NCBI GenBank assembly: GCA_963932145.1
Contig: OZ010596.1
Coordinates: 78,228,755 to 78,292,754 of the forward strand
Reading direction: 5' to 3'
DNA length: 64,000 nt
Source: Acanthosepion lycidas
Lineage: Eukaryota > Mollusca > Cephalopoda > Sepiida > Sepiidae
Positions 57,280 through 63,811 of the stretch are shown piece after piece. The notes under the pieces were generated by a model. It did no database searches, was not told the DNA's origin, and saw only the letters and a program-made list of their open reading frames with translations. The stretch's first letter is position 1, and every line of letters begins with the position of its first letter. Both the position numbers and the translations under genes were made by a program.

Positions 57280-57358
57280 TTAGGTTGGTGCAAAAATATG
57301 TCGTTTTCTCACATATGTTACTATGTTTGAAAACGACATTATTTTTGCACCGACCTAA
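57280..57358. mobile_element. MITE copy 54, last in the array
   Basis: 79 bp; AAAAATATG; ACTATGTTTG; end GCACCGACC. About ten core monomers follow before the array is interrupted. Confidence 0.92.
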
Positions 57359-58000
57359 TAATAGAAGATACTTAAATGGTTTTTTCTAAAATCGGTTATT
57401 ATTTTCTGGATAACCTAATATAATAGAAGATACTTTCATGGTTTCTTCTAAAATTGGTCATTATTTTCTGGATAACTTAATATAATAGAACATCTTTTAA
57501 TGGATTCTTCTAAAATCGGTCATTCTTTTCTGAATAACCTAATATAATAGAACATACTTAAATGGTTTCTTCTAAAATCGGCCATTATTTTCTGGATAAC
57601 CTAATATAATAGAACATACTTAAATGGTTTCTTCTAAAATCGTTGATTATTTTCTGGATAACTTAATATAATAGAACATACTTAAATGGTTTCTTCTAAA
57701 ATCGGAGATTATTTTCTGGTTAACCTAATATAATAGAACATACTTAAATGGTTTCTTCTAAAATCGGTCATTATTTTCTGGATAACCTAATATAATAGAA
57801 CATACTTAAATCGTTTCTTCTAAAATCGGAGATTATTTTCTGGATAACCTAATACAATAGAACATACTTAAATGTTTTCTTCTAAAATCGGACATTATTT
57901 TCTTGATAACCTAATATAATAGAACATACTTAAATGGTTCCTTCTAAAATCGGACATTATTTTCCGGACAACCTAATATATTTCATGAAAATGATTTTTT

Positions 58001-58455
58001 GTTGTTGTTGTTGTTGTTGTCTTTTAATTTTTTCACCCAAAGCAAAGGAACAAAGCCACTGACACGCAGGAGGTTACTGAGTGGGAAAGAATAGTGGGAA
58101 AAAATATTAAGGAGAGAAAACAATAAAAGTACAGAATGTACGAAGACAAAAGATAACGATTTCCTTTACATTTAATTTTTGAAAATCAATCTTGACCTGA
58201 AAACTAGAAGCCGAAAGAGAGCTCTACAAGAAAGAAGTGCAAGAAAAGAAACTGTTACCATAGAACTTGCGGTTACATCCAGACGTTTTATCTGTCAATT
58301 GATGAGATCTTACTGCCAAATAGACTGGAGACGAGATCCCGTGTCACGATCAATGGCACTGCAGAATCTTTAGAATTTTGAAAAATCTCCAAATATATAG
58401 CGCCAGATCATATGTGACAGCAATATTCTAAGTACGGACAAATGGTAGACTTGTC
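58001..58455 (-). mobile_element. dispersed repeat, copy 1, unnamed retroelement-like
   Basis: Homologous over several hundred bases to 61,726-62,245. Shared landmarks in order are TTTCACC..AGCAAGG..AAAGCCA, AAGATAACGATT, a short frame reading KTRSRKR...ARKET..IEL, and AGCAATATTC..GGAC. On the minus strand the repeat ends in TGGCTTTG..GGGTGAAA followed by (CAA)n (seen here as GTT repeats at 58,001-58,020). That is the layout of a LINE or SINE 3' end, so I place it on the minus strand. A similar terminal motif ends the LINE remnant near 61,600. The short plus-strand frame at 58,179-58,373 is conserved between copies, but coding is doubtful. Confidence 0.65.
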
Positions 58456-58476
58456 AATAAGTAAGATAGATTTGGG

Positions 58477-58494
58477 CCCCCGCCCCCCCCCCCC
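58477..58494. repeat. C-rich tract
   Basis: Five C, a G, then twelve C. This is a run of G on the other strand and the most GC-rich short stretch in the window. It is a likely site of length error in sequencing. Confidence 0.85.
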
Positions 58495-58648
58495 AAAATG
58501 GCTAAAACAGAGAAACGAAATTCTTAACAGAGGACCTAGCAATTTCAAGTAACTCGATGTGACGTCATATAAGTTGTTAAATTATAAAAATGAAACAAAA
58601 AAAACAAATTCAGTTGACCATTGATACAATTCCAGAACAACGTAACTA

Positions 58649-58749
58649 TTAGGTTGGTGCAAAAATAATGACGGAATAATGTCGTTTTTTGACGTTAAAA
58701 ATACGTCAAAAAACGACATTATTACGTCATTATTTTTGCCCCAACCTAA
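58649..58749. mobile_element. 101-bp relative of the array MITE
   Basis: Starts TTAGGTTGGTGCAAAAATAA and ends GCCCCAACCTAA, flanked by TA on both sides. The interior is a longer palindrome than in the array copies: GACG follows the left terminal repeat, then GAATAATGTCGTTTTTTGACG, mirrored on the right, with a short loop around TTAAAAATA. It shares the ATGTCGTTTT core with array copies. It therefore looks like a sister family, or a longer form from which the 80-bp version derives, inserted independently outside the array. Confidence 0.85.
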
Positions 58750-58765
58750 TATAAACAATTTTTTT

Positions 58766-58963
58766 CTATCCTCTGCCAGCCGCAATGATGGAGAAAGCAT
58801 TACCTCGAACCATCGCCAGTGAGACACGCTGCAAGAGCCCCTACGTTTCGCGAGGCTCGTCCCTTAATCGAGACGCAATCGCGCCAATCCTCCGTAGGAA
58901 CGCCATCGAACGAGGGCCAATAACCCCTGAAGTCTCCACTGCCACTGGAGTAAAAAAAATCTA
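58766..58963 (-). pseudogene. retroelement C-terminal fragment (decayed)
   Basis: On the minus strand one frame reads FFTPVAVETSGVIGP, then SMAFLRRIG, then RDEPRET, a stop codon (TAG), then LLQRVSLAMVRGNAFSI and a terminal stop. I recall this pattern (F-P-V-ET-G followed about 40 residues later by QR-S-A-RGNA) from the C-terminal tails of retroelement polyproteins in invertebrate genomes. I cannot name the clade. The stretch is noticeably richer in GC than its surroundings. One internal stop and the absence of upstream domains make it a relic. Frames on the plus strand here are shadows. Confidence 0.5.
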
Positions 58964-59004
58964 TCAGCAAGAGAAGAATATTTAACTATTTTTTCATCCC
59001 TGCG

Positions 59005-59196
59005 TATATTAGAATACAATTAGAAGGTTTTATTCTGAAATCTGATATCATTTTCCGAACAATTTAATATATTAGAATACGCTTAACGTGTTTATTCTCA
59101 AATCGAACATTAATTTCTGATTAACATTATATAGAATACAATTAAAATGTTTATTCTAAAAACGGACATTGTTTTCCAAAGAACCTGATATATCAC
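59005..59196. repeat. divergent right edge of the satellite array
   Basis: About three degenerate monomers with TATATTAGAATAC, TTTATTCT, AAATCGAACATTA and TTTTCCGAACAATTTAATAT. They carry the left-edge signature (TTCCGAACAA, ATATTAGAA, GTTTATTCT) and not the core signature (CTGGATAACC, ATAATAGAAC, GGTTTCTTCT). The array ends at GATATATCAC. Confidence 0.85.
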
Positions 59197-59727
59197 TTGA
59201 CAATGAATAAATTAAACCTTAAAATGAAAACAATAGTCCAATAAAATTATGGTGTAATAAAAATACTTCATCTTAAAACTTCGGACAATAATTCTATTTT
59301 TTCTTCTTATTTCCGGGTTCCTCCAGTTTTTTTTTGCCTTCCTTAATTAATCAAATATGAAATCCTCTTCTTTTAAAATCATTTGCGCATGCCCACATAC
59401 ATTTTGTTATAGACTCGTTTTCAAATCCATCGGCAAACAGCAATCCATGAACGGAATTCATAAAAGCCCTAAAAAATATATCGTAAAGAAACAGATTATT
59501 AATAAACAAACAAATAAAAGGTCTACTGGCAATAAACACGTTTCAAATCAACACGCATGCGCACATGAACCTTTATCAATTTATTTCATCTCTTTCGTTT
59601 AGTTCGGAGTAAGCAGTTCTTGAAAATGTCGACTTCCCCCAGTACAGTCTGCAAACAAATGCCACCTACTCCATAAGCTGAAAAACATTCGTCTAAATGT
59701 TCTATTTACTTTATACTTTTTCTACAT
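59197..59727. other. unique-looking AT-rich sequence, no gene seen
   Basis: Short frames exist on both strands between 59,351 and 59,602, but none looks like a known protein and the two strands overlap. Two GCATGC-centred GCGCAY-like sites lie near 59,385 and 59,553. Nothing else can be supported. Confidence 0.6.
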
Positions 59728-59765
59728 ACACACACACACACGCACGCACACACACACACATATAC

Positions 59766-59837
<72 letters not shown>
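59728..59837. repeat. compound (CA)n(TA)n microsatellite
   Basis: CA repeats with two CG interruptions (59,728-59,760) pass into TA repeats with two early C interruptions (to 59,837). The frame of alternating I and Y across it is an artefact of the repeat. Confidence 0.97.
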
Positions 59838-59840
<3 letters not shown>

Positions 59841-60056
59841 TGTTTTCGCTATCGTTTACTTTCTAGCTTTCTCCTTCAGAACTTTTTTGCAGTCTACTGA
59901 ACTAAACAGATAGAAATATTGTTTTTTATTTCACCTCCTTGAAAGTTTAATTTAAAACTTTATTTTTATTATATTTCGCTGTTTCTTTCCTATAACATCC
60001 CCCACCCCGCTGTCAAATATGGTACGTGCTTACAGAAGTCGACTGCCTGGCATAGG

Positions 60057-60074
60057 TTAGGGTTAGGGTTAGGG
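60057..60074 (+). repeat. three TTAGGG units, interstitial
   Basis: Exactly three TTAGGG hexamers, followed by one more G. They match the animal telomere unit but are far too short to be a telomere. Confidence 0.85.
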
Positions 60075-60172
60075 GATGGTCGGAATCTTTTCGAAGCACT
60101 CTTGAAAGAAAGCAAGCGGCACGTATCGGCTGTCTTGGCAAAGGTTCAAGCGACGCCATTTTTGCTGTGCTG

Positions 60173-60180
60173 TGACGTCA
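60173..60180. promoter_or_regulatory. TGACGTCA palindrome (CRE-like)
   Basis: A perfect cAMP-response-element palindrome about 20 bp after GACGCCATTTT, which is a little like a YY1 site. A second TGACGTCA lies at 58,560-58,567. No transcript start can be shown, so a regulatory role is unproven. Confidence 0.25.
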
Positions 60181-60937
60181 CTCGAATTTCCAGGACGCTT
60201 CTTTCGCAGCCTTTTCAATTTTTAACGCAGATTTGTTCGATTTAAATAAGCAGGAATTGAATGCGCAGTCTTGGGAATAAATTGAAAATGTTGGCGTTGT
60301 AGGAAAAATATACATACGTGTCGAGATAAGTCTGTTTAAATTATTTTTTTTTCAGTCGGAGCGATAAAAGCAACCAAAGAACCAGATATAGTTTTCTACA
60401 AACACACCGTCATTGTTATAATGGGGCGGACCAGCATGCGGAAGTCTGGAGGTACTGTTTGAAATCCTAGAATCAGAAGTATAGAATTACCTACAGAAAA
60501 GTCTTGAAAATTGCAGTATCGATTTTCTCAAAGATCCGGAAAAGAACTTGCTTTACCACAGGTTAAAATATTTTATCAGTTGAAAGAAGACAGAATGCAT
60601 GTTTGTTAGCAAAAGGGGCAGCTCAACATACAAATTACAAATTGGAGATTCCAAAATCAACAATTTAAAAAGCTGGGAAATGTTTTAGCAGCAAACTGAA
60701 AGTCAGTCAGTTATGTGCCATGCGTGATACACGCTTAGACGATCATGTATCTTTCGATACATGACTGACGAGGCATATTTTTACTGCAGTAGGTTGCCAT
60801 TTTTTTCTTCGGTAGACCAGTTGCCATCCAAGGCTATAGAATCCAGTCTGTTCTGCTATTTACCCATAGCTTGGGGGAGGGAGAAGAGGATTCATACCTT
60901 TCCCAAGCACGTAAGTGAATGTAATGGATCTGGCTGG

Positions 60938-60997
60938 AATTCGAACTCGGCTCTCCGAGCGGCTCGGATTGAGAAATCGGAGAGCTGAGTTCGAATT
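60938..60997. repeat. 21-bp inverted repeat with 18-bp spacer
   Basis: AATTCGAACTCGGCTCTCC at 60,938 is mirrored by GGAGAGCTGAGTTCGAATT ending at 60,997, with one mismatch over 21 bp. The arms contain GAGTTCGAATT, close to a tRNA B-box (GTTCGAAT). Two opposed tRNA-SINE relics, or a hairpin, are both possible. The minus arm sits directly before the LINE remnant. Confidence 0.7.
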
Positions 60998-61008
60998 AGT
61001 ACGAATCT

Positions 61009-61526
61009 GAAATCCAAAGGCGCATTTAGATAGAGAAAGGGGCCTTCCAAAAGTTAAGTAAAGTATTAAGAAACAGGAAAATTTCGTTAGATACAAATAA
61101 AAGTGTACTGAACTCTTACGTGATATCAGTCCTCCTATATGGCAGTTAATGCTGGACAACCTCCTCATGGGGAAGAGACTTGAGACAACAGAAAGATGCC
61201 GACCAAACATGTAATCAAAAAACTTTAGAGAAAATAGCAAGAAAAAAGACTTAAACTTTAAAATTAACATCAGAAAGAGATAGTTGAAATTTCTAGAGCA
61301 CATAATAAGGAAAGAGGGATTGGAAAAATTGATACTCACAAGACAGATTGAAGGCATGGGAAAACAATGCATGACCATTTAGCCAGCTTATATAAATGGT
61401 TGTTAAAACAGTTTAGTAGAGATAACAAAAAGAGAAAATCTATAAAGAACTACAAGAGACGGGAAATCGTGGGGAGCCATGAGAGCCAACGTCCTGAAGG
61501 GACACGGCACTAGTTTCTTACTTAGG
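61009..61526 (+). pseudogene. RTE-like LINE reverse transcriptase, 3' end, decayed
   Basis: Remnant of the C-terminal part of a non-LTR retrotransposon ORF. One frame reads KGAFQKLSKVLRNRKISLD, then VLNSYVISVLLYGS, a stop, then CWTTSSWG. After a frameshift between about 61,230 and 61,270 it continues LKFLEHIIRKEGLEKLIL, RQIEGMGKQ and finally RDGKSWGAMRANVLKGHGT. The order LLYG..CWT, then a K-FL-H-IRKEG-E block, then I-GKR-like linker, is the usual tail of RTE-type elements. By memory it is closest to elements common in cephalopods. There are at least four in-frame stops and one frameshift. It lacks the endonuclease and the RT catalytic core, so it is a 5'-truncated dead copy. The minus-strand frame over it is a shadow. 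Confidence 0.8.
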
Positions 61527-61652
61527 TATAATTTGAGGTTCTTCAAAAATATCTGAAATCTATTTTATTATTGTCCTCTCTCTTCAATTCTCTTTTCTAC
61601 TGATGCTTAGTGGCTTTGTCACCTTGCTTGGGGTGAAATGATAAAAAAAAAT
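61527..61652 (+). mobile_element. likely 3' untranslated tail of the LINE remnant
   Basis: Follows the last LINE codons. It contains TGGCTTTGTCACCTTGCTTG and GGGTGAAAT, then an A-rich run (ATAAAAAAAAA). The same terminal motif closes the two minus-strand dispersed repeats at 58.0 and 61.7 kb, suggesting a shared 3' end recognised by one reverse transcriptase. Confidence 0.6.
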
Positions 61653-61725
61653 CGATCTAATACGCAAACACCGTCTGTGAGCGTTAATATACCGGTTATT
61701 CTCCTTTAATATTTTAATAATTTCA

Positions 61726-61749
61726 CCTCGAGCAAGGCAAGAAAGCCAT

Positions 61750-61795
<46 letters not shown>

Positions 61796-62245
61796 ATTGG
61801 ATATAAGATACAAAAGCACTATAAAGGAGCGAGAACACTAAAAGGATAGAAATTAAGAAGACAGAAGATAACGATTGACATTGCATTTAAATTTTTGAAG
61901 TTGAAACTTGACTGGAAAACAAGAAGTCGCAAGAGAGTTCCGCCAGCGAGATGTGCGAGAAAAGAAACTATTAGCATAGAACTTACGGTTAAATCTGCGC
62001 TTAAATTCATAAATTCTAGATACCATAGAGTACATCCGAACAATCACCATGAAAGTATTTATAGAAAAGCCACAGACAAGTTACGTCACGGCGGTGGGAA
62101 AGAGATTAAAGCTGAGATGCCAGGTCAGGACCCGTAACATTGCAGACTCTTCTTTGGATTTTATCAATGATCTCAAAATCTATAGCAGGAGCGACGGAAC
62201 ATATTCAGCAATATTCAAAGCATGGACGAATAGTAGACCTATAGA
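61726..62245 (-). mobile_element. dispersed repeat, copy 2, unnamed retroelement-like
   Basis: Second copy of the family at 58,001-58,455. It begins on the plus strand with TTTCACCTCGAGCAAGG, is expanded by a GA microsatellite, and then follows copy 1 to about 62,240. A plus-strand frame (61,895-62,137) shares KTRSRKR..AR.ARKET..IEL.V.S with copy 1. A minus-strand frame over the same stretch (61,819-62,043) is equally open. Which strand ever coded is unresolved; the terminal motif argues for the minus strand. Confidence 0.65.
61752..61793. repeat. (GA)n microsatellite
   Basis: About 21 uninterrupted GA units inside dispersed repeat copy 2. Copy 1 has no such expansion at the matching place. 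Confidence 0.96.
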
Positions 62246-62322
62246 TACAGGGTGTAACAGAAAAATTGTCCAAATTGTATAACAGCATAACTGTCTATAT
62301 CACAAAATGTTTAATATCTAAT

Positions 62323-62336
62323 AAAAAAAAAAAAAA
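62323..62336 (+). repeat. poly-A tract inside the Tc1/mariner element
   Basis: Run of 14 A, about 75 bp inside the left end. It has no evident function. Confidence 0.85.
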
Positions 62337-62546
62337 ATAAACTAACTGAGATTCTCTTTTCAAGGTTTGCAGATAAGACGTTTAGCCATCTTAATACCAT
62401 TTGTCGTATGGATAACTGAAAAAAATAACCCTTTTAGTTGTTCAGTTAAAATCGTTTTCTGTCAGAACCACTGTCTTACCAACTGAGCAATAGTGAGAGG
62501 TAAAAGATCATTGCAGCTTCAGTAATGGGACCAACATTCATATTAG

Positions 62547-62890
62547 GCTTCCATCTTGAAACTCCATTCAAGAACCATCCAAAGAACGGCGAATATGTTT
62601 AAAAAAGAGGGAAGAGTAGAGAGGGAAACTGGATCAAGAGGTCCCAAACGGAAGAGGGATCATCATTTCAACTTAGAGCTAATGAGAACAATTAGAAAAG
62701 ATCCATCTCAAATCATAAGACGTCTGGCACGTAAGAGAGGAGTTTTAGCTATGACAGTTCAAAAAGCAATGGAATAACACTTGAAAACGACGTGAAACCT
62801 GTGAAGAACCTTGTTACTCCAGGAAAGAATGTTAGAAGGTTAACGATAGCGAAGATCATCTTGAATAAGATGGAAAAGGATCCTAGAACA
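62547..62890 (+). pseudogene. Tc1/mariner transposase, N-terminal part only
   Basis: The first frame reads TIQRTANMFKKEGRVERETG, then SRGPKRKR, then LMRTIRKDPSQIIRRLARKR and TVQKA. This matches the paired helix-turn-helix layout of Tc1/mariner transposases: the first HTH, a G-x-V-x-R-x-x-GS-GPKR linker resembling the GRPR hook, then a second HTH with RLA-x-x-x-GV-x-x-x-TV. Near 62,768 the frame shifts to NDVKPVKNLVTPGKNVRRLT and KIILNKMEKDPRT, the stretch that normally precedes the DDE domain. No catalytic D, D or D/E region follows; sequence passes into an AT microsatellite (62,891-62,910). It has no ATG at the start, so the protein is dead. Confidence 0.65.
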
Positions 62891-63065
62891 ATATATATAT
62901 ATATATATGAATTTTATTTCAATCTTTCATGAGCTTCCGATCTTTAGCTATGATTAATTAATGATGAACATGTCATTTTCGTTTATGATCGATTTCGTCA
63001 CTATAATGAAACTTATCTTTAATACATTTCTAAGATACGACGGTTCAAAGCTTAATCTAACAATT

Positions 63066-63136
63066 GGACCATTTTGCTGTTACTCGATTTGGACCATTTT
63101 GCTGTTACTCGATTTGGACCATTTTGCTGTTACACC
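63066..63136. repeat. 25-bp tandem repeat at the right end of the Tc1/mariner element
   Basis: GGACCATTTTGCTGTTAC starts at 63,066, 63,091 and 63,116, giving a 25-bp period. The outermost copy forms the right terminal inverted repeat. The end has thus been tandemly triplicated, while the left end has only a weak second copy (ATAACAG). Confidence 0.9.
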
Positions 63137-63141
63137 AGGTA

Positions 63142-63545
63142 GGCAAGACAGATTCGGACGAGAAAAAATGTCTAACACGACACAGGAAACGATTTTCCTC
63201 GCAGCAGAGCGATCAAATGACTTAATATAATCTTTCCATTTTAAGTCAGCGGGAAACGTTATCCCGAGAAGTCGCAGTGAGTCAGTCTCTTGGAGGTTAG
63301 CATCAGCCATGTTGACGGAAGGTAAAACGGGTTCTTTCAGACGAATAATAGAATGTAGTTTCGTTTTGCAGGCGTTAAAATTAACAAGCCATTCTTTGCT
63401 CCACTTAACAACGGATGGTTTATCATTTTTCAGATCAGCTGCAAATTTGACCTTATTGAACCGATCAGACTTATTATTAGTGGGAAAAGTGAAATCGGCG
63501 AATTGAGTTGAATTGAAAATTCTATCCGAAACTCTTGTGGTACCC
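63142..63545 (-). pseudogene. LINE reverse transcriptase fragment (jockey/CR1-like)
   Basis: On the minus strand one frame stays open from about 63,545 to 63,180. It reads FNSTQFADFTFPTNN, then KVKFAADLKNDKPSVVKWSK, EWLVNFNACKTKLHS, LPSVNMADANLQETDSLRLL and GITFPADLKWKDYIKS. The segments correspond to the region around the RT catalytic FADD box (here FADF, so the second aspartate pair is broken), the WL-x-x-FN-x-x-KT motif, and the LG-x-F-x-x-DLKW-x-x-YI thumb motif of non-LTR elements. After SAARK the frame shifts; the continuation RHFFSSESVL lies in another frame near 63,150-63,175. The fragment stops at the Tc1/mariner element, which may have inserted into it. Confidence 0.8.
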
Positions 63546-63595
63546 TAGGAAAAACCATGATTCTATCTGATTTTCTTCTAGTTATGTTTTAAGTA

Positions 63596-63675
63596 TTAGG
63601 TTGGTGCAAAAATAATGTCGTTTTCTCATATATGTTACTATGTGACAAAACGACATTATTTTTGCACCAACCTAA
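63596..63675. mobile_element. solitary 80-bp MITE outside the array
   Basis: Same family as the array copies but with a symmetric right end (GCACCAACCTAA, the exact complement of the left end), where array copies have CCGACC or a derivative. Inner arms read TTCTCATATATG and TATGTGACAAAACG. TA flanks both sides (AAGTA before, TAGTA after). This is an independent insertion in non-satellite DNA. Confidence 0.93.
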
Positions 63676-63811
63676 TAGTATGGTGTCTGCCAGTCTAAAA
63701 AAAGAAATCTTAAATCGTAGCGATTAATTGATTGATGTGCTCTCACGGCTTATCTACCCTTTATAGGTTATTTAAAGTTGAATGATGTTTTGGATTGCAG
63801 GATGCTTTTTT

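Larger units (their letters stand above)
880..57980. repeat. core satellite array, 62-bp monomer
   Basis: Tandem head-to-tail repeats with a 62-bp period, read directly from the sequence. Taking CCTAATATAATAG as the start, TTAAATGG lies at monomer positions 21-28, TCTTCTAAAATCGG at 31-44, and the monomer ends in TTTTCTGGATAA. Most neighbouring monomers differ at only a few bases. Common variants are TCGGACATT, TCGGAGATT or TCGGTTATT for TCGGTCATT, CTAAATAACC, TATGGATAACC, TGGATTCTTC, TGCTTTATTC and AGTCGATCATT. A 57-bp variant lacks five bases near position 6 (CCTAATAGAAC). The array is AT-rich and holds no open frame worth annotating: stops recur in all frames because 62 is not a multiple of three. 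It resembles pericentromeric or heterochromatic satellite DNA, but its position on a chromosome cannot be told from the window. MITE copies inside it are listed separately. Confidence 0.98.
57981..59004. other. ~1-kb composite block interrupting the array
   Basis: The satellite stops at ACAACCTAATATA and resumes in phase at TATATTAGAATAC. The 1,024 bp between is unrelated to the monomer. It holds a GTT-tailed dispersed repeat, a C-rich tract, a long MITE and a retroelement coding remnant. TATA at the joints could be a target duplication but is too AT-rich to be convincing. Whether this was one insertion or several is unknown. Confidence 0.75.
59838..60930. other. about 1.1 kb without recognisable genes
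   Basis: Mostly unique sequence. It contains a short TTAGGG run (60,057-60,074), a palindromic TGACGTCA (60,173-60,180) in a locally GC-richer patch at 60,000-60,250, and a small hairpin CATGTATC/GATACATG at 60,744-60,763. No open frame has recognisable similarity, and no splice structure can be argued. Confidence 0.55.
62248..63139 (+). mobile_element. degenerate Tc1/mariner-like element, 892 bp
   Basis: The left end reads CAGGGTGTAACAGAAAAATT and continues GTCCAAATTG. The right end, read inward on the minus strand, gives GGTGTAACAGCAAAATGG and then TCCAAATCG. These are terminal inverted repeats of about 28 bp with few mismatches. TA lies at 62,246-62,247 and 63,140-63,141, the usual target duplication. 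Between them lies a broken transposase start. Autonomous Tc1/mariner elements are usually 1.2-1.7 kb, so the catalytic half has been lost. The outermost 3 bp of the right end are degraded (AGG instead of CTG). This family is distinct from the TTAGGTTGG MITE. Confidence 0.75.

Noticed and set aside
880-57980. CRISPR array
   Set aside because: The repeats are direct and contiguous with no unique spacers. MITE positions are irregular and the setting is eukaryotic.
880-57980. Tandem protein-coding repeat
   Set aside because: 62 is not a multiple of three and stop codons recur in every frame. No long open frame exists in 57 kb.
880-57980. CENP-B box in the monomer
   Set aside because: TTCTTCTAAAATCGG looks faintly like the box, but the required TTCG, central A and CGGG cannot be aligned in register.
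58785-58985. Plus-strand 66-residue open frame with ATG
   Set aside because: The minus strand of the same stretch reads as a retroelement tail, which explains the openness better.
59351-59602. Overlapping small frames on both strands
   Set aside because: Neither has a recognisable domain, and each contradicts the other. Treated as chance frames.
59697-59900. Plus-strand 67-residue open frame
   Set aside because: Most of it is alternating I and Y from the CA/TA microsatellite.
60057-60074. Chromosome end
   Set aside because: Only three TTAGGG units, with unrelated sequence on both sides.
60938-60997. tRNA gene
   Set aside because: Only a B-box-like motif is present. No A-box, acceptor stem or anticodon arm can be folded.
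60860-61378. Minus-strand 172-residue open frame
   Set aside because: It lies antisense to a recognisable decayed LINE on the plus strand and resembles no protein I know.
63309-63506. Plus-strand 65-residue open frame
   Set aside because: It is the antisense shadow of the minus-strand LINE reverse transcriptase fragment.
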